15,550 bases of DNA from Deltaproteobacteria bacterium. GTDB lineage: Bacteria; Desulfobacterota; Desulfobulbia; Desulfobulbales; Desulfobulbaceae. The notes below the pieces were generated by a model. It did not search any database. It was not told the DNA's origin and was given only the letters and a program-made list of their open reading frames with translations. A program made the position numbers and the translations under genes. Shown here piece by piece: positions 8,330 to 15,326 of the stretch. The number at the start of each line of letters is the position of its first letter. The first letter of the stretch is position 1. The stretch is from contig JAADIK010000169.1 in assembly GCA_013151365.1 (NCBI GenBank), positions 6,199 to 21,748 on the forward strand, given 5' to 3'.

Positions 8330-10492
8330 TCATCCATTTTTTGTGCCCCCGTCCGTGTCCGGACCGGCGAGACAGCGCCGGGCCTCGGCAAAATACCTGC
8401 TTGCCGGGTTCGCCGTCCGCACCACCCGTTCATACCTTTTTCTTGCCGTATAGGGCTTATTCATCATAGTATATACCTTTCCCATAAGCAATGTTGCGGG
8501 AATATTATTCCGCCGGAGCCGCAGACTTTTCCTGGCCGCGTCCAGGGCCTCTTCCGGCCGCTGGAGATGCAGCAGGACCCAGCCGAGACGCTGCCAGTGT
8601 TCGCTGCCCCGGCCGTCAAGGGCAACCGCCCGGCGGCAGAAACCGAGGGCGATATCATCGCCCTCGCCCGCCTGCAGATACAGGATACCGAGCATGCTCA
8701 GGCTGGCGGCATCCTGCGGAAAGAGATGCAGGGCCCGCTGAAGGGAACGCATGGCCTTTTTCTCCCGGCCGGTCTCCATATAGGCCTCGCCCAGGAGGCG
8801 ATAAAGAGAGAATTCCTGCCGCCCGGCGCCCCGGGCCTCCAGGGTCTCCAGAACGTGCAGCGCCTCGGCAAAACGTCCGGCATTGCAGTAAAGCCGGCCA
8901 AGCTGCAACGACAGCTCCGGCGAAGCGGACGATCCGGTATCCCCCTGGGACTGCAAGGCCTGTTGAAAAGAACCCAGGGCGTCTTCATCCCGGCCCAGCA
9001 TGCGCAGGGCAAAACCCTGGTTGGCCAGGGCCATGAAATTATCCGGCTCTTTTTTCAGCACCTGCTTGAAACAGGCCACGGCCTGACGATGTCGATTCAA
9101 CTCGGCCAGGGCGACCCCGAGGCTGTTGATCAAGTTGATATCACCCGGATTCATCCGCACCCCGGCCTGATACTCGCGAACCGCCTGCCGGTAGTCACCC
9201 TCGTCAAAATAGGCGTCGCCGCTGACATTGAGGCTGACATGATCAAAAACCGTGACCGAACCGGGGCCGAAAAAACGTCCATGCAGCAGGGCCTTCCGGC
9301 AATTAACGGCCATGGCCGTCTTGGTCTGCTCAAGACAGGGCCAGTGACAGACGCCGAAAGCGACCGGGACGGACGGGACCGCCTGTTTCAGCCCGGCCTG
9401 CGCCTGCCGAGCCCAGTTCAGGGCGGCGTCTCCTGATGCGTCAGGCAGCAGCACATATCCTTCCGTGTCGGCAACAGGGATATATACGAGGCCGGCCGGC
9501 AACAAACCGGCCACGGCCTTATGCAGGTGCAGGCCGGGCATGGTGCCGGTGTCCCCCTCCAGCCGGATGAGGACGAGGCCGAATTGCGCCAACCCCAGCC
9601 AGGCCCGCCGCAACCGGGCGAGAACGGCCCGCGGTGGCGGCGCGAGGGGATGGTTTTCCCGGTCACGCAGGGACGAGGCCTCGCACAGGCTGAACGGCCC
9701 GCGCCGTTCAGCCGCCTCAAGGGCCTGCAGGCATTCGTCCACCAAAAGGGAGGCTTCATCTTTTTGTTGTTCCCCCTGCCGGACCGCGACACCGATATGG
9801 ACCTTGCACAGCCCCTCGCGCCGCAGACGCCCCTGCAAACGGTGCGCGAAATCCCTGGCCTCCGGCCGCGACATGTCTTCCCGCACCAGGCCGAAAAAAC
9901 CGGCGCCGAGATGAAAAACCGGGCCGCCGGTCATGGCCTCAAGAAAACGAGCCACCCGGACCATTGTCAACAGGTGTCCCGAGGCCTTGCGGACCCTGGC
10001 CACGACACCGATAAGGAAAAAGGCCCGGCTGGACTCTTCAGGGCAGGGGCGCTCCAGGCGGTGCATCAGGGCGCGGCTGTTATAAAGTCCGGTTTCGGGA
10101 TCAACAAAGGCCAGCCTGGTCAGGTCCAGCCTCTGCCGGACCCGGCCCTGGAGTTCCCGCAACCATTCAGGGGCCATCTTATCAAGCAGGCCCGGATCGA
10201 TGTCCGCGACCACGGCCGCGACATCTTCGCCGCCCTCGACCTTGACCGGGAGAATGAGCAGCCCCCGGCAGCGCCCGGGCTCGGATGCGGCACAGAGTGC
10301 TTGCACCTGGACGGTCAAATTTTCCGGCGAAATTTTCAGGGATTGCGGCAGGGATTGCGTCCCGTTCCGCGGCCAGAAAAAAACCGAGGCGGCAACCGGC
10401 AACTGCTCCTCGACCACCTGGGAAAAAAAATCATGAAGAAGCGCGAAATCCCGGCAACGAAGCGGTGTCTCCGGGGAGAAAAGGGTGGCCAT
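8330..10492 (-). CDS. TPR protein with two degenerate GGDEF-like domains
   Basis: A 720-residue, probably cytoplasmic protein with no clear signal peptide or membrane segment. Residues 1-125 are an unassigned, possibly sensory, N-terminal region. Residues about 131-265 look like a GGDEF domain, opening with DPETGLYNSRAL (131-142), the equivalent of the D-x-LTGL-x-NRR motif. The signature site reads GAGFF (196-200) instead of GGDEF. Residues about 300-420 look like a second, more diverged copy: VLIRLEG at 307-313, ADTEGYVLLPDA at 341-352 and CRKALLHGRFFG at 398-409. Residues about 423-700 are tetratricopeptide repeats such as INSLGVALAELNRHRQAVACF. Both putative active sites lack key residues, so diguanylate cyclase activity is not expected; sensing and protein binding are more likely. 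The ATG at 10492 follows the selA stop by 21 bp; a TTG at 10510 is possible. Confidence 0.8.
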   Translation of the reverse strand: MATLFSPETPLRCRDFALLHDFFSQVVEEQLPVAASVFFWPRNGTQSLPQSLKISPENLTVQVQALCAASEPGRCRGLLILPVKVEGGEDVAAVVADIDPGLLDKMAPEWLRELQGRVRQRLDLTRLAFVDPETGLYNSRALMHRLERPCPEESSRAFFLIGVVARVRKASGHLLTMVRVARFLEAMTGGPVFHLGAGFFGLVREDMSRPEARDFAHRLQGRLRREGLCKVHIGVAVRQGEQQKDEASLLVDECLQALEAAERRGPFSLCEASSLRDRENHPLAPPPRAVLARLRRAWLGLAQFGLVLIRLEGDTGTMPGLHLHKAVAGLLPAGLVYIPVADTEGYVLLPDASGDAALNWARQAQAGLKQAVPSVPVAFGVCHWPCLEQTKTAMAVNCRKALLHGRFFGPGSVTVFDHVSLNVSGDAYFDEGDYRQAVREYQAGVRMNPGDINLINSLGVALAELNRHRQAVACFKQVLKKEPDNFMALANQGFALRMLGRDEDALGSFQQALQSQGDTGSSASPELSLQLGRLYCNAGRFAEALHVLETLEARGAGRQEFSLYRLLGEAYMETGREKKAMRSLQRALHLFPQDAASLSMLGILYLQAGEGDDIALGFCRRAVALDGRGSEHWQRLGWVLLHLQRPEEALDAARKSLRLRRNNIPATLLMGKVYTMMNKPYTARKRYERVVRTANPASRYFAEARRCLAGPDTDGGTKNG

Positions 10493-10513
10493 GGCTGGTC
10501 GGACCGACAAGGA

Positions 10514-11959
10514 TCAGGCGGAGGCGGCCGCAAAGGCCTGTTGCAGACAATCGGCCAGCAACGCTACCTCGTCATCGGCAACGGTGCGCATGTCAAGCAG
10601 GAGCCGGTCATCTTCTATCCGGCCGATCACCGGCACTTCCAGCTGCCGCAGCAGGACTTCCAGGCGGCTGACCTTGATGGCGGAGGGCTCAATAACGACC
10701 GCCCGGCTGGCCAGGTTCTGTTCCGGCATGGCACCGCCGCCCACCCTGGACATGATATCGGCCAGGCCGAGTTTGCAGCAGGAGGAGAGCTGTTTGCGGA
10801 GCCGCCGGAGCAGGCGGCCGGCCCGGCGGTTGATCTCTTCCGGCGTGGCGGCGATCATGGCCAGGGTGGGAATGGTTTTCAGCGCGGTCCGCTCGTCAAA
10901 ATAGAGCCGCAGGATCGATTCAAGGCTGCACAGGGTAAACTTGTCGATGCGCATGGCCCGGTTCACCGGATTTTTCTTGATCCGGTCGATCACCTGCCGG
11001 CGGCCGAGAATAATACCGGCCTGCGGGCCGCCGAGGAGCTTGTCGCCGCTGAAAGTGACGACATCGACCCCGGCCGCCACCACCTCCTGGACCGTGGGCT
11101 CCTTCATGAGGCCGAAACGGCTCAGATCGACGAAACAACCGGACCCCAGGTCCTCCATAACCGGCAAACCGCGGCCCCGGCCGATTTTCACCAACTCCTC
11201 GACGCTAACTTCCTTGGTAAAACCGATGATCCGGAAATTGCTGCAGTGTACCTTCAGGAGCAGGGCCGTCTCCTCCGAGATCGCCTCTTCATAATCCCGG
11301 ACGTGGGTCCTGTTGGTCGCGCCGATCTCGACCAGCCTGGCCCCGCTGCGCGACATCACATCGGGAATCCTGAAGGAACCGCCGATTTCAACAAGCTGGC
11401 CCCGGGAAACGATGACGTCCCTTCCCTTCGCCAGGGTTTCCAGGACAAGCAGGACCGCGGCCGCGTTATTGTTGACGACGAGAGCGGCCTCGGCGCCGGT
11501 CAGATCGCAGAGCAATTTCTCAACCAGGCTGTAGCGGCTGCCGCGCCGACCCGTTGCCAGATCATACTCCAGGTTCGAATACCTGGAGCCCGCCCCATGC
11601 AGCTTGTCCATGGTTATCTGCGGCAGGATGGAGCGGCCGAGGTTGGTGTGAATAATGACCCCGGTACAATTCAGCACCCGGCGGAACCGGGGCTGCATTT
11701 CCTGCCGGATATGCTCGCAGATCACGGGCTGAAGGGAAGAAAGCGACAGCTGGCCGGGGTCGATCCGTTCTCCGGCCAGAATGCGCCGGCGGAACTCCGC
11801 CAGGACATCGCGCACGCTGTTTTTAATGACCAGGAGGGGAACATGTTCGACCTGGTCAAGGTCAAAAAGGCTGTGAATACATTCATCCACCTGAGGGATG
11901 GTCCGGAGGAGTTCCTGCTGAACCTCTTTATCCACTTTATGTCCTGGTAACTGTTTCAT
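10514..11959 (-). CDS. selA: L-seryl-tRNA(Sec) selenium transferase SelA
   Basis: A 481-residue pyridoxal-phosphate enzyme that converts Ser-tRNA(Sec) to selenocysteyl-tRNA(Sec) with selenophosphate. The N-terminal tRNA-binding segment (about 1-90) is followed by the family motifs NCTGVIIHTNLGRS (97-110) and NNNAAAVLLVL (163-173). The PLP-binding site SGDKLLGGPQAG places the Schiff-base lysine at 307. The length fits bacterial SelA. The ATG at 11959 has a poor Shine-Dalgarno sequence; a GTG at 11935 preceded by AGGA is a possible shorter start. It is the first gene of a tight minus-strand run (TPR/GGDEF-like gene, LOG gene, pilT). It lies downstream of yedF but is separated from it by a terminator and a structured leader, so it probably also has its own promoter. 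Confidence 0.96.
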   Translation of the reverse strand: MKQLPGHKVDKEVQQELLRTIPQVDECIHSLFDLDQVEHVPLLVIKNSVRDVLAEFRRRILAGERIDPGQLSLSSLQPVICEHIRQEMQPRFRRVLNCTGVIIHTNLGRSILPQITMDKLHGAGSRYSNLEYDLATGRRGSRYSLVEKLLCDLTGAEAALVVNNNAAAVLLVLETLAKGRDVIVSRGQLVEIGGSFRIPDVMSRSGARLVEIGATNRTHVRDYEEAISEETALLLKVHCSNFRIIGFTKEVSVEELVKIGRGRGLPVMEDLGSGCFVDLSRFGLMKEPTVQEVVAAGVDVVTFSGDKLLGGPQAGIILGRRQVIDRIKKNPVNRAMRIDKFTLCSLESILRLYFDERTALKTIPTLAMIAATPEEINRRAGRLLRRLRKQLSSCCKLGLADIMSRVGGGAMPEQNLASRAVVIEPSAIKVSRLEVLLRQLEVPVIGRIEDDRLLLDMRTVADDEVALLADCLQQAFAAASA

Positions 11960-11989
11960 AAAAGCGTTAGCACAAATAGAAAGTAATGA

Positions 11990-12115
11990 GTAACCGGCCA
12001 GGGAATAAGGTTCGGGACAACCGCCCGACCGGTAAAATTACGGAATGCCGCGGATGCGGTGCACCGTGGCTGCCGACCGCAACTCTAATCCAGAGTACAT
12101 GCAAACCTGGCACCA
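11990..12115. other. Structured intergenic segment upstream of selA (possible leader or small RNA)
   Basis: The 294-bp gap between selA and yedF holds a dense set of inverted repeats. GCCAGG (11997-12002) can pair with CCTGGC (12106-12111) and close a multibranch fold. Within it are TCGGG/CCCGA (12012-12016/12024-12028), GCGGT/ACCGC (12056-12060/12076-12080) with the perfect palindrome CGGTGCACCG at 12057-12066, and ACTCT/AGAGT (12082-12086/12092-12096). On the minus strand this would form part of the selA leader. No known RNA family was recognised with confidence. The rest of the gap, 12120-12190, is A-rich on the plus strand and shows nothing clear. Confidence 0.4.
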
Positions 12116-12193
12116 TGTTACGATATAAGGCAAGGGGAAAGCAATGAGAAAAAGAAAAAAATCGATATGAAATCAATATCCTGAATTGCGACG

Positions 12194-12216
12194 AAAAAAC
12201 CGGGCCGTTTTCCCGG
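12194..12216 (-). terminator. Intrinsic terminator downstream of yedF
   Basis: Read on the minus strand, CCGGG and CCCGG (12216-12212 and 12204-12200) form a 5-bp GC stem with a 7-nt loop, followed at once by six T (12199-12194). It lies 38 bp past the yedF stop codon. A competing stem, GCCGGG with CCCGGC (12227-12222 and 12217-12212), shares one arm with the terminator. Read-through into selA could therefore in principle be modulated. Confidence 0.65.
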
Positions 12217-12253
12217 CAGGTGCCGGGGACGAAAATACCCGGAACAGGGATTG

Positions 12254-12874
12254 TCAAATATTGATGACGCTGTCTGCGAGCTGCATGCCGGTGACGATAT
12301 CCAGCATGTTCGTGGTTTCACCGACCTGCTTCTTGTCCAGCAGCTTATAGAACTCCAGGCAGGTGCCGCAGACCAGGACCCGCACGCCTTCACCGGCAAG
12401 CTCCTGCAGAATCGGCACCGCCGCCGAGCCGGCCGCCGTCAGGGTAACGCCGCTGTTGAGCAGCACGAGGCACCAGAGGTCGGGTCCCATCTCCTTGAGG
12501 GTCTTGAGAAAATTGATGAGCAGGCCGGCGCCCAGCTTATCGTCGCCGTGGCCGATCCGATCCGTCGTCACCATGACCAGTATTTTTTTATTGTGCCGGT
12601 CACCTGCCGCCGGTTCCGGTGCCGGCGCCGGTTTGTTGTCGGTAGCGACGACATCCTCGCCCGTCCTGGTACCGACGACGCGGAAATCATGGCCTGATTT
12701 CTCGATTGATACCTGAAAGTTCCGGTACTCCAGAAAACGGCTGACATTCTGCCAGGCCGCCTCATTGTCGACGATAACGGTCAGGGCGTCGGGGGCGTCT
12801 TTTTCCAGAACCTCCTTGGCCTGCAATACCGGGGCCGGGCAAGCCTGTCCCCGGCAGTCCAGTTCGTTTGTCAT
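12254..12874 (-). CDS. yedF: Selenium-associated sulfurtransferase-like protein YedF
   Basis: A 206-residue two-domain protein of the selenium-metabolism YedF family. The N-terminal TusA/SirA-like domain (about 1-75) has LDCRGQACPAPVLQAK, with cysteines at 7 and 12; the second lies in the CPxP motif that carries persulfide in TusA. After a Pro/Ala-rich linker, the C-terminal DsrE-like domain starts at about residue 95 with ILVMVTTDRIGHGDDKLG and includes the cysteine motif VLVCGTCLEFYKL. The biochemical role is not established; genomic association with selD and selA suggests handling of reduced selenium or sulfur. The ATG at 12874 is fixed by AGGAGG 5 nt upstream; an ATG 11 codons earlier lacks this. 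The IS110 element begins about 115 bp upstream and separates it from selD. Confidence 0.93.
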   Translation of the reverse strand: MTNELDCRGQACPAPVLQAKEVLEKDAPDALTVIVDNEAAWQNVSRFLEYRNFQVSIEKSGHDFRVVGTRTGEDVVATDNKPAPAPEPAAGDRHNKKILVMVTTDRIGHGDDKLGAGLLINFLKTLKEMGPDLWCLVLLNSGVTLTAAGSAAVPILQELAGEGVRVLVCGTCLEFYKLLDKKQVGETTNMLDIVTGMQLADSVINI

Positions 12875-12989
12875 GCAATCCTCCTCTGTCTTGCTTGTAT
12901 CTTTCAAATGACATTAAAACAAAATCTATTAAAAAGAATACCGAGTAATTCGGAGCCGGGGTCTGGAAGCTTGCGACGGAATAACTCCT

Positions 12990-14130
12990 CAAAGCGGCCG
13001 CCCCGGCCTCGTGAAAAATATTCAAAATTGTGGCGAGACAGGTCGTTACTCCTGTGGGATATATAAGCCCGTGATTCAGCGTTGACCGTCTCGTCTATCT
13101 CTGAGTTAACCCGAACAGTTACCAGGGACACCAAGCCCGCATCTACAAGGTAGGGAACCAGAAAAATGTCAGACGTAAAACGAGTTGTTGGTATTGATGT
13201 AGCAAAAGAAAAATTGGATATTGCGTCACGCCCAGGGAAGGCGTTCTGGACTATATCTAACTGCGAAAAAGAGTTCGGTCCGCTGATTGACAAACTCGCA
13301 GAGATTTCCCCTGATCTCATTGTGTTGGAAGCAACAGGTGGACTGGAGATGCCAGTGGCTTCAGCCTTAGCCACTGCAGGGTTGCCAGTCGTTATTATTA
13401 ACCCTCGCCAAATAAGAAATTTTGCGAAGGCGATCGGAACGCTTGCGAAGACAGACCGCATTGACGCGGACATCATTGCCCGTTTTGGGGAGTCAATTAA
13501 GCCTGAAATACGACCGTTAAAAGATGAGCAGACCAAAGAGCTAACCGAGGTTCTGACCCGCCGCAGGCAGCTTGTAGACATGTTGACTGCCGAAAAAAAC
13601 CGACTTCCTACCATGCGAACAAAGATTAAAAAAGACATAGAAAAGCATATTAAATGGCTTGAAAAACGCATAAAAGACAGCGAAGACGAGCTTGAGAAGC
13701 GGATCAAGCAGTCGCCCATATGGCGCAAACAAGATGAAATCGTAAAAAGCGTCCCTGGCGTTGGCCCCATATTGTCACTGGCCCTTTTAACGAGCCTGCC
13801 GGAATTAGGTAAGCTTGAAAATCGAAAGATCTCGGCTTTGGTAGGTGTCGCCCCCTTTAATAGAGACAGCGGTAAATTCAAAGGTACGAGAGCCGTATGG
13901 GGAGGCCGGGCGAATGTTAGATCGGTACTATACATGGCAACATTAGTAGCGGTACGATTTAATCCAGTGATTAAAAAATTCCATGACCGACTCATTAACG
14001 CAGGCAAAAAGCCAAAAGTCGCGATTGTTGCCAGTATGAGGAAGCTCATAACCATACTCAATGCAATGGTTAAAAATGGTACAAAATGGCAAGATTATTC
14101 CGCTGAAAATCTTGACTTTAATCACAGTTG
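12990..14130 (+). mobile_element. IS110-family insertion sequence between yedF and selD
   Basis: A single-gene element of about 1.14 kb with visibly lower GC content than its neighbours. It contains an IS110 transposase and about 176 bp of 5' non-coding sequence with bridge-RNA-like structure. The right end is placed at 14130 because the sequence from 14131 on recurs at 15462 without any IS sequence beside it. The left end is placed at 12990 because ACTCCT (12984-12989) just before it matches a guide-like segment at 13048-13053. Both ends then abut a CT dinucleotide (12988-12989 and 14131-14132), as expected for a CT-core IS110 insertion. No terminal inverted repeats are seen. The right end is the better supported; the left could be elsewhere between about 12960 and 13033. 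Confidence 0.7.
13034..13155 (+). ncRNA. Candidate IS110 bridge RNA
   Basis: The non-coding left end of the element folds by hand into an arm with the shape of a bridge-RNA target-binding loop. The outer stem is CGAGAC (13034-13039) with GTCTCG (13088-13093). After a bulged A comes GGTC (13041-13044) with GACC (13084-13087). The inner stem is GTGGG (13054-13058) with CCCGT (13068-13072), using two wobble pairs. The left internal strand contains ACTCCT (13048-13053) and the right strand GATTCAGC (13073-13080). A second module has ACAGTT (13115-13120), GGG (13125-13127), an 8-nt loop and CCC (13136-13138). Known IS110 bridge RNAs carry target and donor guides in two such loops. The ends of the RNA and its promoter are not determined. 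Confidence 0.6.
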
Positions 14131-14134
14131 CTGA
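13166..14134 (+). CDS. IS110-family transposase (bridge recombinase, DEDD type)
   Basis: A 322-residue recombinase, close in length to the 326-residue IS621 enzyme. The N-terminal RuvC-like domain has VGIDVAKEKLD (D11), LEATGG (E55) and KTDRIDADIIARF (D97, D100), matching the DEDD residues. A charged coiled-coil-like segment lies at about 125-185. The C-terminal Transposase_20 domain has VPGVGPILSLALL (196-208) and GVAPFNRDSGKFKG (227-240), with Ser235 in the place of the catalytic serine. No frameshift or truncation is seen, so it may be active. The ATG at 13166 follows AGGG at 10 nt. The stop TGA (14132-14134) straddles the proposed right end: its T belongs to the CT core and GA to the flanking target. 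It is transcribed against the sel genes. Confidence 0.95.
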   Translation: MSDVKRVVGIDVAKEKLDIASRPGKAFWTISNCEKEFGPLIDKLAEISPDLIVLEATGGLEMPVASALATAGLPVVIINPRQIRNFAKAIGTLAKTDRIDADIIARFGESIKPEIRPLKDEQTKELTEVLTRRRQLVDMLTAEKNRLPTMRTKIKKDIEKHIKWLEKRIKDSEDELEKRIKQSPIWRKQDEIVKSVPGVGPILSLALLTSLPELGKLENRKISALVGVAPFNRDSGKFKGTRAVWGGRANVRSVLYMATLVAVRFNPVIKKFHDRLINAGKKPKVAIVASMRKLITILNAMVKNGTKWQDYSAENLDFNHSC

Positions 14135-14219
14135 ATCCGTGACGGCTAAAGGTGCCACTCCATACAACATGTGGCAGTTATTGCATTATTGCCGAATAAA
14201 CACATTTTCCGACCGCCAC
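14131..14219 (+). repeat. Intergenic repeat, copy A (right flank of the IS110 element)
   Basis: From 14131 this sequence matches 15462-15550 without gaps: 67 of the first 81 positions and 71 of 89 overall are identical. The first 17 bp are identical and include the small palindrome CCGTGACGG; a 16-bp identical block also occurs at 14185-14200. The substitutions show no three-base periodicity, so a non-coding repeat is more likely than a coding remnant. The match starts exactly at the proposed CT core of the IS110 insertion. Copies A and B lie in direct orientation on either side of selD. The remaining bases to 14279 show only a GTAGC/GCTAC inverted repeat. Confidence 0.8.
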
Positions 14220-14279
14220 CGCGCCGCCCTGCGGGACGCTCTGATCGCCCGAAGATGTAGCGCAGCTAACCAGCTACAA

Positions 14280-15326
14280 TTATTCAACAATAATCTTTTC
14301 TCTTGGTTCGGCAACCACCTCGCCGACAATCGCGGCCCCGGCAACCCCCCGGGCGGCCAGGGCGTCGACCAGGTCGCGCGCGGCCCCGCTATCGACCGCG
14401 ATGAGCAGGCCGCCCGAAGTCTGGGGGTCGAAGAGCAGGTCCTGCAGGTTTTGCGGGACGCTCCGGGCAAAATCGACAAAAGGGCCCCTGAAGTTCCGGT
14501 TATTGTAGGCCCCGGCCGGAACCAGTCCCATGGCGGCCCATTCCAGGGCCTCCGGATACACCGGCACGTCTGTTGCCCGGATCCGCACGCCCCGGCCCGA
14601 GTCCACCACCATTTCGGCCAGGTGGCCCAGGAAGCCGAAACCGGTGATATCCGTGCAGGCACGGACCGGATAGTCCCGCATCACCAGGGCCGCATCCCGG
14701 TTCAGGGTGGCCATGGCGCGAACAACCTTGTCCGTCACCTCCGGCCCGGCCATCCCGCCCTTGATAGCCGTGCAGATGATCCCGGTCCCCAGGGGCTTGG
14801 TGAGAAGCAGACGATCGCCGGGCCGCAGCTTCTTTTTCGTAAGAATCCTGCCCGGATGGATAAAACCGGTCACGGAAAGCCCGTACTTCAGTTCAGCGTC
14901 CTCGACGGTGTGACCGCCGACCAGAACGACTCCGGCCTCCCGCATCGTCTGCAGACCGCCATCGATCACGGCCCGCAGGATCGAAATATCCATGCTTTTG
15001 GCGGGAAAGGCGACCACATTCATGGCGGTCTTCGGCGTACCGCCCATGGCGTAAATATCGCTCAAGGCATTGGCGGCGGCGATCTGCCCGAAGCAATACG
15101 GATCGTCGACCATCGGCGGAAAAAAATCAATGGTCTGGACCAGGGCGAGATCGTCGGAAATCCGGTATACGCCGGCGTCATCCGCCCGTTCCAGACCGAC
15201 GATGAGATTTTCATCCACGGGCAGATCCAGCCCGCAGAGCGCGCGGTCCAGGTCTCCCGGCGCGAGTTTCGCCGCGCAGCCCGCCCCCTTGACGGTCTGG
15301 GTCAATCGTGTCGTCGGCTTGGTCAT
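14280..15326 (-). CDS. selD: Selenide, water dikinase (selenophosphate synthetase) SelD
   Basis: A 348-residue ATP-dependent enzyme that makes selenophosphate from selenide, the selenium donor for SelA and for tRNA selenouridine formation. The N-terminal catalytic loop reads TQTVKGAGCAAK. It keeps the essential cysteine (C17) as Cys rather than Sec, and K20, and has Ala where the E. coli enzyme has its second cysteine. DFFPPMVDDPYCFGQIAAANALSDIYAMGG (split here as DFFPPMVDDP and ANALSDIYAMGG), GGHTVEDAE, DITGFGFLGHL and DPQTSGGLL are the expected ATP/Mg and AIRS-type motifs. The ATG at 15326 has AGGGGGA 8 nt upstream. A -35-like TTGACA lies on the minus strand at 15444-15439, but no good -10 was found. 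It is separated from yedF by the IS110 element and flanked by direct repeats. Confidence 0.96.
   Translation of the reverse strand: MTKPTTRLTQTVKGAGCAAKLAPGDLDRALCGLDLPVDENLIVGLERADDAGVYRISDDLALVQTIDFFPPMVDDPYCFGQIAAANALSDIYAMGGTPKTAMNVVAFPAKSMDISILRAVIDGGLQTMREAGVVLVGGHTVEDAELKYGLSVTGFIHPGRILTKKKLRPGDRLLLTKPLGTGIICTAIKGGMAGPEVTDKVVRAMATLNRDAALVMRDYPVRACTDITGFGFLGHLAEMVVDSGRGVRIRATDVPVYPEALEWAAMGLVPAGAYNNRNFRGPFVDFARSVPQNLQDLLFDPQTSGGLLIAVDSGAARDLVDALAARGVAGAAIVGEVVAEPREKIIVE

Noticed and set aside
9521..11950. Very long open frame (over 800 codons) on the plus strand opposite selA and the TPR gene
   Set aside because: It is antisense to two well-recognised genes, is rich in Gly, Arg, Pro and Gln as expected of a GC-rich shadow frame, and has no family motif.
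12001..12120. Cobalamin-riboswitch-like words on the plus strand (AGGGAAT, then GGCTGCCGACCGCAACTC, then AAACCTGGC)
   Set aside because: The order of words is suggestive, but the match to the core and B12 box is incomplete and no plus-strand gene follows before the IS element.
11960..12253. tRNA-Sec (selC) next to selA
   Set aside because: No TCA anticodon loop with an 8-bp acceptor and T-arm was found on either strand; the arms present do not carry a T-loop consensus.
12904..14061. 385-codon minus-strand frame opposite the IS110 transposase
   Set aside because: It is antisense to an intact transposase, its Ser/Arg-rich composition mirrors the sense codons, and it crosses the IS left end.
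14254..14330. tRNA-like D-arm (TAGCGCAGCTAACC) followed by GGTTCGG
   Set aside because: The segments do not fold into a cloverleaf, there is no acceptor stem, and the second part is inside selD.
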